Notes: generated from the letters alone by a model not told the origin. A DNA stretch of 36,224 nucleotides from Lachnospiraceae bacterium (GCA_028724245.1 JAQYDI010000049.1:1-36224), one strand, 5' to 3'; shown: positions 1-9,877, counted from the first letter of the stretch. Translations and numbers: made by a program.

Positions 1-149
1 AAATCCGCGAATACGTTCAGAAACAGCTTCGTGATACGGTCTGGATCGAGGAACAGCGTCTGCAGAATCCGCATATCCACTATACCGATCTGTCTGTAAA
101 GCTGTATCAGCTGAAAGAAGATCTGCTGGAGAACAATCATAAATCATGA
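1..149 (+). CDS. pncB: C-terminal fragment, probable nicotinate phosphoribosyltransferase
   Basis: An open frame enters from the left edge (first whole codon at base 3) and ends with TGA at 147-149. It encodes about 48 residues starting IREYVQKQLRDTVWIEEQRL and containing NPHIHYTDLS and KLYQLKEDLL. This pattern (a helix with a WxEExR stretch, then NPxxYxxDLSxKL) resembles the C-terminal end of Firmicute nicotinate phosphoribosyltransferases, which make nicotinate mononucleotide for NAD salvage. The catalytic part lies outside the window, so the name rests on this tail only. Its stop overlaps the holA start (ATGA), so the two are probably translationally coupled. Confidence 0.55.
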   Translation, partial: IREYVQKQLRDTVWIEEQRLQNPHIHYTDLSVKLYQLKEDLLENNHKS

Positions 150-1120
150 AAGTAATCACAAAGGATATTCAGAACCATACATTCAAGCCTGTTTATCTGC
201 TGTCCGGTGAGGAAACCTACCTCACCAGACAGTTCTGTGACCGTCTGGCCGCTGCCATTGCAGGCGGGGACGCCATCAATGTGAACCGGTTTCAGGAGAA
301 AAATCCGGATATCAGAGAAATCATCAGTCTGGCCAATACCATGCCGTTTTTCTCAGAATCCCGCCTGATCATCATTGAAAACAGCGGTTTTTTCAAACGG
401 GATTCATCGGAGCTGGCTGATTACCTGCCCGATATGCCTGAAACGACCCATATCATTTTCCGTGAAGATGAGATTGACAAACGGAACCGGCTGTTTAAAA
501 AAGTGAAAGAACTGGGATATTTTGCGGAAATGAAACGCCAGTCCGAAGCAGAACTGGAACGCTGGATTCTTACAATTCTGAAAAAAGAAGGGATCAACCT
601 GACCCGCAGCACCATGGATTATTTTCTGGAAACGGTCGGTACCGATATGAATGTGATCCGCAATGAACTTGACAAACTGATCTCCTATCTGGGAAATAAA
701 AAGGTTCTGGAGCCTGCGGACATAGACAGAATCTGTTCCCGGCAGATTTCCGGGCAGATTTTTGAGATGATCGACGCCATGTCCTCGAAGAACCGGAAAA
801 AGGCATTTCGCCTTTATTACGATCTGATTTCCCTGAAGGAACCTCCCATGCGTATCCTCTTTCTGATTTCCAGACAGTATCTGCAGCTGTACCAGATCAG
901 GGAAATGCAGCAGAAAGGCCTTTCCGGTCAGGCGCTGGCTTCCGCAGCCGGCCTCAGTTCCTATGCAGTCCGAAAGGTTGCCCAGCGTGCATCACATTTC
1001 AGTAAAGAAGAACTGAAGCACTGCATTGAGGAATGTGCCCTCATGGACGAGCAGATCAAAACAGGACAGATCCGTGACTCCATCGCGGTGGAAATTCTGA
1101 TCACCGCCTTCAGCGCATGA
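146..1120 (+). CDS. holA: DNA polymerase III delta subunit
   Basis: The 324-residue product matches the HolA family in length and layout. It has the N-terminal PVYLLSGEETYLTRQ segment that corresponds to the degenerate P-loop of the clamp-loader delta subunit, a middle region with FREDEIDKRNRLFKKVKE, and a helical C-terminal collar region ending in RDSIAVEILITAFSA. Delta opens the beta sliding clamp during its loading at primed DNA. The ATG overlaps the stop of the upstream gene by ATGA, which supports this start and coupling. The gene ends inside the loop of an intrinsic terminator and converges on addA. Confidence 0.93.
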   Translation: MKVITKDIQNHTFKPVYLLSGEETYLTRQFCDRLAAAIAGGDAINVNRFQEKNPDIREIISLANTMPFFSESRLIIIENSGFFKRDSSELADYLPDMPETTHIIFREDEIDKRNRLFKKVKELGYFAEMKRQSEAELERWILTILKKEGINLTRSTMDYFLETVGTDMNVIRNELDKLISYLGNKKVLEPADIDRICSRQISGQIFEMIDAMSSKNRKKAFRLYYDLISLKEPPMRILFLISRQYLQLYQIREMQQKGLSGQALASAAGLSSYAVRKVAQRASHFSKEELKHCIEECALMDEQIKTGQIRDSIAVEILITAFSA

Positions 1121-1143
1121 TGCCTGAAGGCGGTGATTTTTTT
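1100..1143 (+). terminator. Intrinsic terminator of holA
   Basis: A perfect 14-bp stem (1100-1113 with 1124-1137, ATCACCGCCTTCAG against CTGAAGGCGGTGAT) with a 10-nt loop is followed by a run of T to 1143. The holA stop codon (1118-1120) lies in the loop, so the last codons of holA form the 5' arm. The addA stop begins at 1142 on the other strand. There is no U-run on the minus side, so it acts mainly on plus-strand transcripts. Confidence 0.9.
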
Positions 1144-4100
1144 ACATTTCCACTGCTTTTTCCAGAGAAAAAGACCACAGATAGCTTTCGGAAACTTCTT
1201 TTCCTGTAATCTGTTCCAGCGCAGCCCGGTACAGCTCAAACTGTCTTCCATACCGATTCTGCAATTCTTCCTCTGTCACTTTCCCATCCGTTTTATAATC
1301 CAGCAGAACCAGCTTTCCTTCCTCTTCAAAATAGGCATCAATGATCCCCTGAATCAGTACAGTCTCCTGACTGCTCCATGCATTACTGACCTGACTGGCC
1401 GGCAGAGCCAGGATAAACTGACGTTCCCGGTACAGTTTTCCCTTTTTATATGCTGTTATCACTCTGTCTCCCAGCTCCGAATGATAAAACCGGTACAGCT
1501 TCCATGGATTGACCTGCCCGGCTGCCTCCGGTTTGATCCGGCCTGCTGCTGTCATGTCTTCCATCGCCTGTCGGATGACATCTGTATGATAAGTCTGATC
1601 CGGTGCCAGCAATTCCAGCACTCTGTGGTAGGCAGTTCCTCTGTCTGCGCCTTTTCTGCCTGTTTCGCTTTCTCCCTCCTCCATAAAGGCGGGAACCGTA
1701 AAAAGTTCCGGAAGCAGGAGGCTGTTTTCTTCCTCCCGTTCTTCTCTGGTTTCTGCTGAGATCCGTTTTAATTCGGATACAGAAAATTTGCTCTGTATTC
1801 TGACTGCTTCATCGAAAGCATAGGTTCTGCCATCCATGTATTCCAGAAGTTCCAGCGTATTCCGGTCATATACGGCTTCAGGATGTTTCAGTTCACTGAT
1901 CCGGCTGATATTCTCTGCCTGTTTTACTGCTGCTGTGGTAAATACATCACGTACGCTGCAGTATTTTACATCCATCCACTCTTCCAGTCGGTCTCCTGCT
2001 GCCATCAGAATCCAGTCAAGATAGCTTCCTGCCGACGCCAGCCTGTAAAAAGGAAGGTATGGCGCAGCTGCATTACTCCCTCCGGCTGCCTGCCCGTACT
2101 GCTCCAGATGCTTTTTCAGCCAGGGATCCGCAGCTGTCATGATCAGTGTTTCTCTGGCACGCGTCATGGCAACATACAGAATCCTCAGTTCCTCTCCCAG
2201 CGTATCCATTTTCAGACGTCCGGCAATGGCGGTTGCTGCAGCCGTGGGAATCCGGCACCGCTGCTTCACATCAATAAAATCTGCTGCAATTCCCATCTCC
2301 GGATGAAGCAGCACCGCCGAACGGCTGTCGATCTGATTGAATCTGCGCGCCAGACCTCCCAGAATGACCACAGGATATTCCAGACCTTTACTTTTATGGA
2401 TGGAATAGATGCGGACAATATCATCCTGTTCACCGAAGGCCTGTCCCTGCTCAAAATCTACCTCATATTTTTTCAGATGCTCCATGTACCGTACAAAATG
2501 AAACAGTCCGTGATAACTGGTTTTTTCATAAGCAACCGCTTTCTCCACCAGCATATCCAGATTCATCCGCCGCACAACTCCGGCAGGCATGGCGCTGACA
2601 TAATCATAATACCCTGTGTCCTGATAAATATACTGAATCAGCTCATACACCCGCATATATCCGGCTTTCTCCCTGTATTCCTCCAGTTTATGAGAAAACT
2701 TTCTCAGTTTTTCCGTCAAAAAAGAATCCGGCTGATTTTCCATAAAATACAGCAGTGCCGGATAAAGCCCCGGATCAGCCGTACTGCCCGCCTTTTTATA
2801 GAAAGAAACGATTTCCGCCAGTTCGTCGGATCCGAACTCTCCCAGCGGCGATTTCATCACTGCTGCCAGCGGAATATCCTGCAGCGGATTATCAATGATC
2901 TGCAATAAGGACAGAATTACACGCACTTCCAGTGCATCAAAATATCCGGCTGCCGGTGCACAGGCCGGAATTCCTTCCGCTGTCAGCACATCCAGATACG
3001 TTTCCACCTGTCCTGTAAGACTCCGCAGCAGGATCACAATATCCCGGTAAGAAACTCTGTGATACGCTCCCGTCTCCTTATCCAGTACCATCTGCCCTTT
3101 TTCCGGATCCATCAGGCGGCGGATCTGCGCAGCCGCGGCATGGGCTTCCGCCGTCACACCATCAAGACCGCTTTCCAGCTGATTTTCCTCCAGATAAGCG
3201 GCCGTCTCCTGTTTATCCAGATCGATCAGCACCAGCTGCAGCGCTTTATGCTGCTCATCTGTTACATATCCTGTACATCCCGCTGCAGATTTTCCGCTGC
3301 CTTCCTCTGCATCTTCCTTCCGACACTGCAGCTCGGGATACTGCGCGCCGGGATACAGCGCTGCTGCTTCATCATACGCAATATTCCCCAGAGACCGGGT
3401 CATGATCCGTTCAAAAATCCGGTTGATCCCCGTAAGAACCTGAGGACGGCTGCGGAAATTTTTCTGCAGGTCAATTTTCTGGTACAGACTGTCCTCTTTG
3501 GAATAATGCTCATATTTGTCCATGAAAATTTCCGGTCTTGCCATCCGGAAACGGTAAATACTCTGCTTCACATCCCCGACCATGAACATATTGGGACAGC
3601 CGTCCTCCTTCCCAGAAATACTTTCCAGAATCATATCCTGCAGATAGTTGCTGTCCTGATATTCATCGATCAGAATTTCGGAAAACTGCTGCTGCAGCTC
3701 TCTTGCCGCATCAGTCCGCCCTTCTCCTTTTTTTACCAGAATGGAAAGCGCCAGATGCTCCAGATCATTAAAGTCAAGAATGTTTTTCTCCGCCTTCGCC
3801 TCCTGATAGAATGCTCCGAAATCCGAAGCCAGTTTGATCAACACCTCCATGGGCTTTCTCACGCCCTGCATGGCCGGCAGGATTGTTTCGGGATCGAACT
3901 CCGACAGCTCATCCGCCACCTTTTTCACCTGACTCTTCAGTTCATCCCTTCCGGCAGATACAGCCGCTTTTTTCCGCTCATCTGCCTCTTTCTGCTTTTT
4001 CGTGGTCTTCCGGACAAATTTCACGCTGCAGGCCAGACGGCACATCTCCTGTATGGAATCTGCTTTCAGAAATCCGCGGATCTGCTCCAGATCGCTGCGC

Positions 4101-4849
4101 ATCATCTCCTCATAAGCCCATGGACCGTCCGGTTCCAGACAGAGCTCCAGAAGTTTTTCTGCATGCTCTTCCAGTTCCCGGAAGAGATCATGATAAAACT
4201 TTCTCAAATATGCCATAAACGGCTGTTTTTCCAGTTCTTCCATATTTTCAACGCGAAAAGCCGCACCGGCTTCCTGCATCCAGTCTTCCGGATAGGGACA
4301 GGACTGGGCAAAACGATACACCTTACTGATGTATTCCTCCAGCTGATAGTCACCTTTGCCGCCGCCGTATCCTTCCGCAAACTCCAGAAAATCGGAATCT
4401 GCTTCTTCATAATAACGCTCCAGAAGCGCATTCATACAGTCAGCCTGCAGAAGAGTCAGTTCACCTTCATCACCGACTCTGAAATCCGGATCCAGATCCA
4501 GTTCACCGAAATAATCACGTACCACCCGCAGGCAGAAGCTGTCAATCGTAGTAATACTGGCGTGACCCAGCAGCGCAGCCTGCTTTTTCAGGCGCACATT
4601 ATCAGGCTCCACGATCAGCATCCTGTTGATCCGGGCCGCAATCCTCTCCTTCATTTCCATCGCCGCTGCTCTGGTAAAGGTCAGAACCAGCAGACGGTCC
4701 ACATCGATCCCCGGGTCTCCCGTTATCATGCGGATGATCCGCTCCACCAGAACTGCGGTTTTTCCGCTGCCTGCCGCAGCGGAAACCAGCAGATTCCGTT
4801 CATGCAGATTGATGGCCTGCTCCTGCTGCGGCGTCCATTTATTTGCCAT
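1142..4849 (-). CDS. addA: ATP-dependent helicase/nuclease subunit A (AddA)
   Basis: The 1235-residue product is a UvrD/Rep-type superfamily 1 helicase fused to a C-terminal RecB-type nuclease. Visible motifs are the Q-motif TPQQEQAI (6-13), Walker A AAAGSGKT (24-31), motif Ia TFTRAAAMEM, the Walker B segment LIDEYQDSN, motif III GDVKQSIYRFR, motif V IHKSKGLEYPVVILGG and motif VI LYVAMTRARE. The nuclease has GTAYHRVLE and the catalytic LLDYKTD (Asp1184, Lys1186). AddAB processes double-strand breaks and loads RecA at Chi-like sites. The start overlaps the end of addB by 11 bp, as expected for a coupled addBA operon. The length is typical. Confidence 0.97.
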   Translation of the reverse strand: MANKWTPQQEQAINLHERNLLVSAAAGSGKTAVLVERIIRMITGDPGIDVDRLLVLTFTRAAAMEMKERIAARINRMLIVEPDNVRLKKQAALLGHASITTIDSFCLRVVRDYFGELDLDPDFRVGDEGELTLLQADCMNALLERYYEEADSDFLEFAEGYGGGKGDYQLEEYISKVYRFAQSCPYPEDWMQEAGAAFRVENMEELEKQPFMAYLRKFYHDLFRELEEHAEKLLELCLEPDGPWAYEEMMRSDLEQIRGFLKADSIQEMCRLACSVKFVRKTTKKQKEADERKKAAVSAGRDELKSQVKKVADELSEFDPETILPAMQGVRKPMEVLIKLASDFGAFYQEAKAEKNILDFNDLEHLALSILVKKGEGRTDAARELQQQFSEILIDEYQDSNYLQDMILESISGKEDGCPNMFMVGDVKQSIYRFRMARPEIFMDKYEHYSKEDSLYQKIDLQKNFRSRPQVLTGINRIFERIMTRSLGNIAYDEAAALYPGAQYPELQCRKEDAEEGSGKSAAGCTGYVTDEQHKALQLVLIDLDKQETAAYLEENQLESGLDGVTAEAHAAAAQIRRLMDPEKGQMVLDKETGAYHRVSYRDIVILLRSLTGQVETYLDVLTAEGIPACAPAAGYFDALEVRVILSLLQIIDNPLQDIPLAAVMKSPLGEFGSDELAEIVSFYKKAGSTADPGLYPALLYFMENQPDSFLTEKLRKFSHKLEEYREKAGYMRVYELIQYIYQDTGYYDYVSAMPAGVVRRMNLDMLVEKAVAYEKTSYHGLFHFVRYMEHLKKYEVDFEQGQAFGEQDDIVRIYSIHKSKGLEYPVVILGGLARRFNQIDSRSAVLLHPEMGIAADFIDVKQRCRIPTAAATAIAGRLKMDTLGEELRILYVAMTRARETLIMTAADPWLKKHLEQYGQAAGGSNAAAPYLPFYRLASAGSYLDWILMAAGDRLEEWMDVKYCSVRDVFTTAAVKQAENISRISELKHPEAVYDRNTLELLEYMDGRTYAFDEAVRIQSKFSVSELKRISAETREEREEENSLLLPELFTVPAFMEEGESETGRKGADRGTAYHRVLELLAPDQTYHTDVIRQAMEDMTAAGRIKPEAAGQVNPWKLYRFYHSELGDRVITAYKKGKLYRERQFILALPASQVSNAWSSQETVLIQGIIDAYFEEEGKLVLLDYKTDGKVTEEELQNRYGRQFELYRAALEQITGKEVSESYLWSFSLEKAVEM

Positions 4850-7800
4850 TTTCCGGGTCCTCCTTTTCCAGAATCATATCCTTCATGCCGCTTTCCGTCC
4901 CACGTAAATCTTCCATCATACACAGATCTTCCATCTTTCGCAGATCTTCGGTCTCATGCAATTCTTCTGCCTCACGCAGTTTCTCTGTCTCACGCATATC
5001 ATCCTCGTCCTCCGCATCCTCCATGATCCGCTTCCAGACCTCATCCTTTGAAATGGATGCCAGATTCCGGTAGCCGTAACCCCTGCGCTTTCTGTCAAAT
5101 CCGCAGATGCTCTTGTAACTGCACCAGGTACAGGCGGAGGTCTGACCTTTTACATAAGGATCCACCGCAATGCGGCCTTCCATAATTTCCTGCCCCAGCG
5201 CCCTGACCGTATGATGGATATATTTTTGCAGAGCCGAAAACTGCAGGTCACTGACAACGGATATTTTGCTGCCTTTTTTCTTATCGGCTGCTTCCCGTTC
5301 CGATTCCTCCAGAGACGACCGGGTCACCATGCCGTTCATCTGCAGCTTATTCAGTATCGCTGCTTTCACATCTTCCTCTTCCATCCCCGGCGTGCGGTCC
5401 ACAACAGGATCCCCGATGTTGTAATACAGCACTCCTCCAGGCAGGATCGAAAGCTGCCGATTACGCTTCTTCAGATTCTCCTGAGCCGCTTCCATATAGA
5501 AAACCAGCTGAATCTGCAGCCCGTAATACACTGAAACGAGATCAAAAGAACGACTGCCGGATTTGTAATCCACGATCCGCACATAAAGCCGGTCCTCTTC
5601 CTGTCTGGTATCGATCCGGTCAATACGCCCCCTCAGCATCATTTTCAGATCAGGAGTCAGCGGAATGGTGAATGCTTCCGTATTATCCGGCTCAAAAACC
5701 ACTTCACATCCGTCGGTCTCGTATCCGCCCTCCTTCAGCTGCTCACCCAGCGCCCACACAGTCCGGTCCGTGATCCGTTCCAGTCGGCCGGCCAGCCAGC
5801 GGCTGCGGGCAGTATCTCCAAGAACATCTCCTCCCAGCTCTCTCGCAGCATCTGCCACACAGATCTGAACCAGTTCCTTTCTCTTCGCTTCCTCCACAGA
5901 CGTAATATCCAGTTTCTCCTCCCGGACCTTACGGAAATATTTTTCCAGTGCGGAATGGAACAGATTGCCCATATCCGCCGTTTCAAAGGAAAATACTTCC
6001 CGTTCACCCAGTTTCAGCCCGTAACGCAGAAAATGCGAAAAAGCGCAGGCTGCCTGCTGTTCCAGCCGACTGACACTGGCCTGCAGCGCCTGACCATACA
6101 GCTTCACCGCCAGTTCCGATGTCAGAGATTCTTCCACATATCCGTCACTCATGGCACAAAGAAGCTGTTCCACCTGTTCTCTGTTCTTCTGATAATAATA
6201 ACAATAGACCTGCATCCAGACCGGATTTTCCATGAAATGTTCCGGATCCGAAAATCCCTGAACCAGATACCGCCAGACACCGGCAGGGCTCAGAAAACTG
6301 CTTTTCTCTGCCGGCGCATCTTCTTCATCAAAAATCGAAAGCCCCGGATAAAGAGAAAGCAATTCCGCAATACAGGATGCCGGACGCATGGCTCTGCCGT
6401 CCCCGTCATTTTTCGCATAGGAAATGTACAAACGGTCCGAAGGGCGCGTCAGCGCCAGATACAAATAGAATCGATCCATAAAGCTGGACATACGGCCGGT
6501 GGGAGACAGTTCAATATCCAGAGACAAAAGCTGTTCCTTATCATAATCTGTAAAAATCCCTCCGCCGCTGCTGTTTTTCGGAACCTGCCCCTCGTTCACG
6601 CCCGCAAAAAACAGAATTTTTACGCCAGACAGTCTGGTACGTTCCATGTCTCCCACCAGCAGGCGGTCTGTACAGGCAGGAATCAGCCCCACCCTGATTT
6701 CCTCCAGTCCGCTGTCAAAGCAGGCTGAAAAATCCTGCAGACTCAGAACCTCCTGCCCCATCAGAGTCTCGATCTCATTTAACAGAGCCATGATCAGATC
6801 CCATGCCTGCTCATATTCCTTTGCCAGGAGCAGCTGGCCCTGCTGACGGAACATGCTGCATTTTTCCGTCATCTGCGTCTGCAGATCCTGTTCCTGCAGA
6901 AAACGGACCAGGATCTCGATTCTGCTGCGGACGTTCAATTTCCTGTCCGACCAGGATTCATGCAGACCAATCAGCGGTTCTGCCGCCTGTCTGCGGATCC
7001 GGTTCAGACGTTCAAAATCCGTATAGGCACCGGAGCGCCTCTGACGCTCCCAGTCCTCACTCCAGCGTTTCCTGCCTCTGACTCCGGTGGCAATCACATA
7101 ATTTTCCAGATAATCCCGATCCTCCCGGCTTAAGCTTCCAAGCCCGCATTTCAGGAAACGGAACATGCTTTCATAGGAAAAATCCTTCAGCATAATCTCA
7201 AACAGACTGCGGATATACTCCACCAGCGGATTATTCATCAGGCTGTTCTTCTGATCCATGAAAAACGGAATCCCGCACTGCTCCAGCTCCTGTTTAAAAA
7301 GCGGCCCATAAGCTTCCGGATTACCGGTGATCACCGCAATTTCCCGGTAACGATACCCCTGATTCATCACCAGATCATAAATCCGGCTGCAGATAGAACG
7401 TACCTCATCTGCCGGAGATTTGCATACACTCAGATAAAGAGAATGGATGACAGGATGATCAGATGCCGAAACTTTCTCATACTGTTCCCTGCTGAAACGA
7501 AGCACATGCTTTTCCAGAAAAGCAAGCTCCGGCGTATCAGAAAACCGGCTTTTCACCGGTACGATCAGTTGTTTCTCTGTCCGGCCGCCGTAAGCTTTCC
7601 TTTCCATCAGCTGCTGTTCCTTTTCCGAGCGCAGGATACAGATATCCGGCTCACATGTGATCTCCAGTTCGGCCGCCAGATCCAGCAGACGGTTTACGGT
7701 ATGGCAGCTCAGATAAAACAGTTCATGCGGAAGCGTCTCCTTCCGGTAATCCATCAACGGATCCACCGTAACAGTCACCATCACCTTCCCGCCATACTGA

Positions 7801-8456
7801 AGAAGCAGCGAAATCACCTGATACTGCACCGGCGTAAAACCGGTGAAACCATCAAGAACCATGACTGCATCGCGAATCAGCTGGGAATCCGGCAGAAAAC
7901 GGCACATAACAGGAAGAATCTCTTCTGCGGTAATGGTTCCTTCCTCCAGTTCCCCTGCAAATGCCCGGTAAACCGTAATCATATCCTGCAGCTTCCCGGA
8001 TAAAATGGAACGGTCGGAAAGTCCCGTTCTGGCAGACTCCAGCTGATCCGGCGTGATACCATATTGATAAAGTTCGGAAAGCATGGATTTCAGTTCGCTG
8101 ATAAAACCTCTCCGTTTCAGATTCCGTCCGAAAACCTTCAGGGAATCTGCCTGCTTCAGCGCTGCCTTCTGCAGGATCACACATTTACCCATATCATCCA
8201 GCACCACATAATCCTGGCAACCCCTCTCCGCAAATACCTTATGGGCCAGACGCACAAAGCTCAGGATATCAATATTCATGGTACCTCTGCGGGGATGTAT
8301 CTGTGCGATTTCCCTCTGTGTTTCCATGGTGAACTGCTCCGGAACCAGAATCATGTAATTCCGGTCCGGATGCGCCATGGATTCTTCTATTATAAAACGG
8401 TTCACCCAGGAAGTTTTTCCGCTCCCCGAGGATCCGAGAATCAGCTGCAACGACAT
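4839..8456 (-). CDS. addB: ATP-dependent nuclease subunit B (AddB)
   Basis: The 1205-residue product has Walker A GSSGSGKT at 8-15, an inactivated helicase-like middle region, and a C-terminal RecB-type nuclease with IVDYKSGS (Asp963, Lys965). Four cysteines that hold the family's iron-sulfur staple are present: Cys804, and Cys1109, Cys1112 and Cys1118 in CTWCSYKSIC. With AddA it forms the heterodimer that resects double-strand breaks. ATG at 8454-8456 follows a GAGGTGA ribosome site. After the iron-sulfur domain there is an unusual tail of about 50 acidic, repetitive residues that I do not expect in the family core. Confidence 0.96.
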   Translation of the reverse strand: MSLQLILGSSGSGKTSWVNRFIIEESMAHPDRNYMILVPEQFTMETQREIAQIHPRRGTMNIDILSFVRLAHKVFAERGCQDYVVLDDMGKCVILQKAALKQADSLKVFGRNLKRRGFISELKSMLSELYQYGITPDQLESARTGLSDRSILSGKLQDMITVYRAFAGELEEGTITAEEILPVMCRFLPDSQLIRDAVMVLDGFTGFTPVQYQVISLLLQYGGKVMVTVTVDPLMDYRKETLPHELFYLSCHTVNRLLDLAAELEITCEPDICILRSEKEQQLMERKAYGGRTEKQLIVPVKSRFSDTPELAFLEKHVLRFSREQYEKVSASDHPVIHSLYLSVCKSPADEVRSICSRIYDLVMNQGYRYREIAVITGNPEAYGPLFKQELEQCGIPFFMDQKNSLMNNPLVEYIRSLFEIMLKDFSYESMFRFLKCGLGSLSREDRDYLENYVIATGVRGRKRWSEDWERQRRSGAYTDFERLNRIRRQAAEPLIGLHESWSDRKLNVRSRIEILVRFLQEQDLQTQMTEKCSMFRQQGQLLLAKEYEQAWDLIMALLNEIETLMGQEVLSLQDFSACFDSGLEEIRVGLIPACTDRLLVGDMERTRLSGVKILFFAGVNEGQVPKNSSGGGIFTDYDKEQLLSLDIELSPTGRMSSFMDRFYLYLALTRPSDRLYISYAKNDGDGRAMRPASCIAELLSLYPGLSIFDEEDAPAEKSSFLSPAGVWRYLVQGFSDPEHFMENPVWMQVYCYYYQKNREQVEQLLCAMSDGYVEESLTSELAVKLYGQALQASVSRLEQQAACAFSHFLRYGLKLGEREVFSFETADMGNLFHSALEKYFRKVREEKLDITSVEEAKRKELVQICVADAARELGGDVLGDTARSRWLAGRLERITDRTVWALGEQLKEGGYETDGCEVVFEPDNTEAFTIPLTPDLKMMLRGRIDRIDTRQEEDRLYVRIVDYKSGSRSFDLVSVYYGLQIQLVFYMEAAQENLKKRNRQLSILPGGVLYYNIGDPVVDRTPGMEEEDVKAAILNKLQMNGMVTRSSLEESEREAADKKKGSKISVVSDLQFSALQKYIHHTVRALGQEIMEGRIAVDPYVKGQTSACTWCSYKSICGFDRKRRGYGYRNLASISKDEVWKRIMEDAEDEDDMRETEKLREAEELHETEDLRKMEDLCMMEDLRGTESGMKDMILEKEDPENGK
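4890..4994 (-). repeat. In-frame 18-bp tandem repeat at the end of addB
   Basis: About six degenerate hexapeptide units of the form (R/H/C)x(T/A/M)E(K/E/D)L run from residue 1155 to 1189 of AddB (RETEKL, REAEEL, HETEDL, RKMEDL, CMMEDL, RGTES). At DNA level the period is 18 bp, with recurring CGCAGATCTTC-like blocks on the plus strand. It is a coding minisatellite that adds a charged helical tail just before the addA start. Confidence 0.85.
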
Positions 8457-8486
8457 TAACTCACCTCATATCATTTTAATGTCTCC

Positions 8487-8515
8487 AGTATAACACAGGT
8501 TGTTGTAAAAAAACA
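8487..8515 (-). promoter_or_regulatory. Probable promoter of addBA
   Basis: Reading the minus strand, TATACT (8487-8492) is preceded by TGT, giving an extended -10 (TGnTATACT). The -35 position 17 bp away (8510-8515, TGTTTT) is poor, as often seen with extended -10 promoters. It lies about 30 bp before the addB start. Confidence 0.55.
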
Positions 8516-8541
8516 GTAACCGTTCAGAGTCAGACAGATTT
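8514..8541 (-). repeat. Dispersed intergenic repeat, copy A
   Basis: On the minus strand this reads AAATCTGTCTGACTCTGAAC followed by GGTTACTG. It matches copies at 24740-24764, 25148-25174 and 32136-32162 and, less fully, 22191-22213. It lies just upstream of the addB promoter and downstream of the NlpC/P60 gene terminator. Confidence 0.7.
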
Positions 8542-8555
8542 GTACAAAAATGCAT

Positions 8556-8598
8556 AAAAAGCAGAATGCCGACGTTTTTTCACCCGCCGGCATTCTGC
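8556..8598 (-). terminator. Intrinsic terminator of the NlpC/P60 gene
   Basis: On the minus strand a 14-bp stem with one mismatch (arms 8585-8598 and 8561-8574, core GCAGAATGCC/GGCATTCTGC), a 10-nt loop and a following T run (8556-8560 on the complement) lie about 90 bp after the stop at 8687. Confidence 0.85.
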
Positions 8599-8686
8599 CT
8601 TTCGTTTTATATTTTATATATGAAACTATGTATCTGTCTGTTTATAATCTTCAATATCTTAAAGTCTTTCAAACTGGTATGCCAGA

Positions 8687-9877
8687 TTAATTGCCCAGTA
8701 CATTGACGATCTTTACAGGCGTCATGTAATTCCAGCTGTTGATGACAATACCGCGCCTTGTGTTGGCTGCATGTACGATCATGCCGTCTCCGATATAAAT
8801 TGCAACATGGTTGATGCCGCCGCTTCCGTAGAATACAAGATCACCGGGTCTCATCTGAGAGGATGAAACTCTGGTACCGCAGTAGGACTGTCCGCTGGAA
8901 GAATGAGGCAGATAGACACCATACTTCGCGAATACGGACATAACAAATCCGGAACAGTCAGCGCCGTTTGTCAGACTGGTACCGCCCCATACATAAGGAT
9001 TACCCACAAACTGACATGCGTAGTTGCATAAAGATGCTCTGGTTGAAGAATAGGCCGTACTGCCGCCGCCTTCTTTCAGAGGGGTATACTTCACAGCTGA
9101 TTTCAGGGCATATTTCACTTCACAGTAATCAGCGGAAATATATCCAACAGAATCCAGCTCATCTCCTTCTTCATCAGTCAGACCGTCCAGTGAAATCTTC
9201 ACCCAGCCATTCTTGACGGATTGAACTTCATAGCGTTCCTCTGTACTGATCTTTGTAATAATACTGCTGTCGGTGGATGGTTTCTTTCTTACGTTCAGAT
9301 TGCTGTCCGTAGTAACAACCGCCATCTTCTCCGCCTGCTCCAGAGCGATTTCCTGTGCTTTCTCGCCTGTAATAATATATTCGGCATAAACATAACCGGT
9401 TACGGAACCGGATTTGATCTTATACCAGTCACCGTCCTTTTTTACGATATCGCAGGCAGTGTACTGTGTCATCTTGCCGCAGATCTCCGCATCTGTTGAC
9501 GGTTTCTTTCTTACATTCAGATAATTGCTGCTCTTAACATCTGCAATACCCAGCTTTTTATAATCCTCCAGCACAGAAGCCTTCTCGTCCACAATTGTTT
9601 TTACTTCCAGTTCCAGCTTGCCGGATACTGTATCGGATGCAATTGCTTCATAATAGCTGTCCAGATTAACAGCCATGCCGGCAACGCCGTGAGCCTCATC
9701 CAGACTGACCTTTTTATCAACAACACTGCTGTCCGCATATACCACAGTTTTCGTATCGGATCCGGTATCCTTCCCGGCAGCCTGTGTATACATTACCGCA
9801 GGGCCTGCACAGATCATGGAACTCAGCAGCAGCACAGATGCAAATTTATTAACTCTCCTTTTAACATTTCTGTTCAT
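8687..9877 (-). CDS. Secreted NlpC/P60 endopeptidase with two SH3b domains
   Basis: The 396-residue product begins with a basic, then hydrophobic signal peptide (MNRNVKRRVNKFASVLLLSS, likely cut near TQAAG at 31-35). Two bacterial SH3 repeats follow at about 113-170 and 187-255, each with NLNVRKKPSTD or YLNVRKKPSTD. The C-terminal NlpC/P60 domain (about 280-396) has the catalytic GADCSGF (Cys308), NHVAIYIGDG (His357) and VHA (His369). Such enzymes cut gamma-D-glutamyl-meso-diaminopimelate bonds in peptidoglycan; SH3b domains bind the wall. ATG at 9875-9877 is preferred over an upstream in-frame GTG at 9895 because GGGGA lies 7 bases before it. It has its own promoter and terminator, so it is monocistronic. 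Confidence 0.93.
   Translation of the reverse strand: MNRNVKRRVNKFASVLLLSSMICAGPAVMYTQAAGKDTGSDTKTVVYADSSVVDKKVSLDEAHGVAGMAVNLDSYYEAIASDTVSGKLELEVKTIVDEKASVLEDYKKLGIADVKSSNYLNVRKKPSTDAEICGKMTQYTACDIVKKDGDWYKIKSGSVTGYVYAEYIITGEKAQEIALEQAEKMAVVTTDSNLNVRKKPSTDSSIITKISTEERYEVQSVKNGWVKISLDGLTDEEGDELDSVGYISADYCEVKYALKSAVKYTPLKEGGGSTAYSSTRASLCNYACQFVGNPYVWGGTSLTNGADCSGFVMSVFAKYGVYLPHSSSGQSYCGTRVSSSQMRPGDLVFYGSGGINHVAIYIGDGMIVHAANTRRGIVINSWNYMTPVKIVNVLGN

Noticed and set aside
3059-5026. A 655-codon open frame on the plus strand opposite addA and the end of addB
   Set aside because: It lies entirely antisense to addA/addB with full motif content, has no recognisable domains and a His/Pro/Leu-rich shadow composition.
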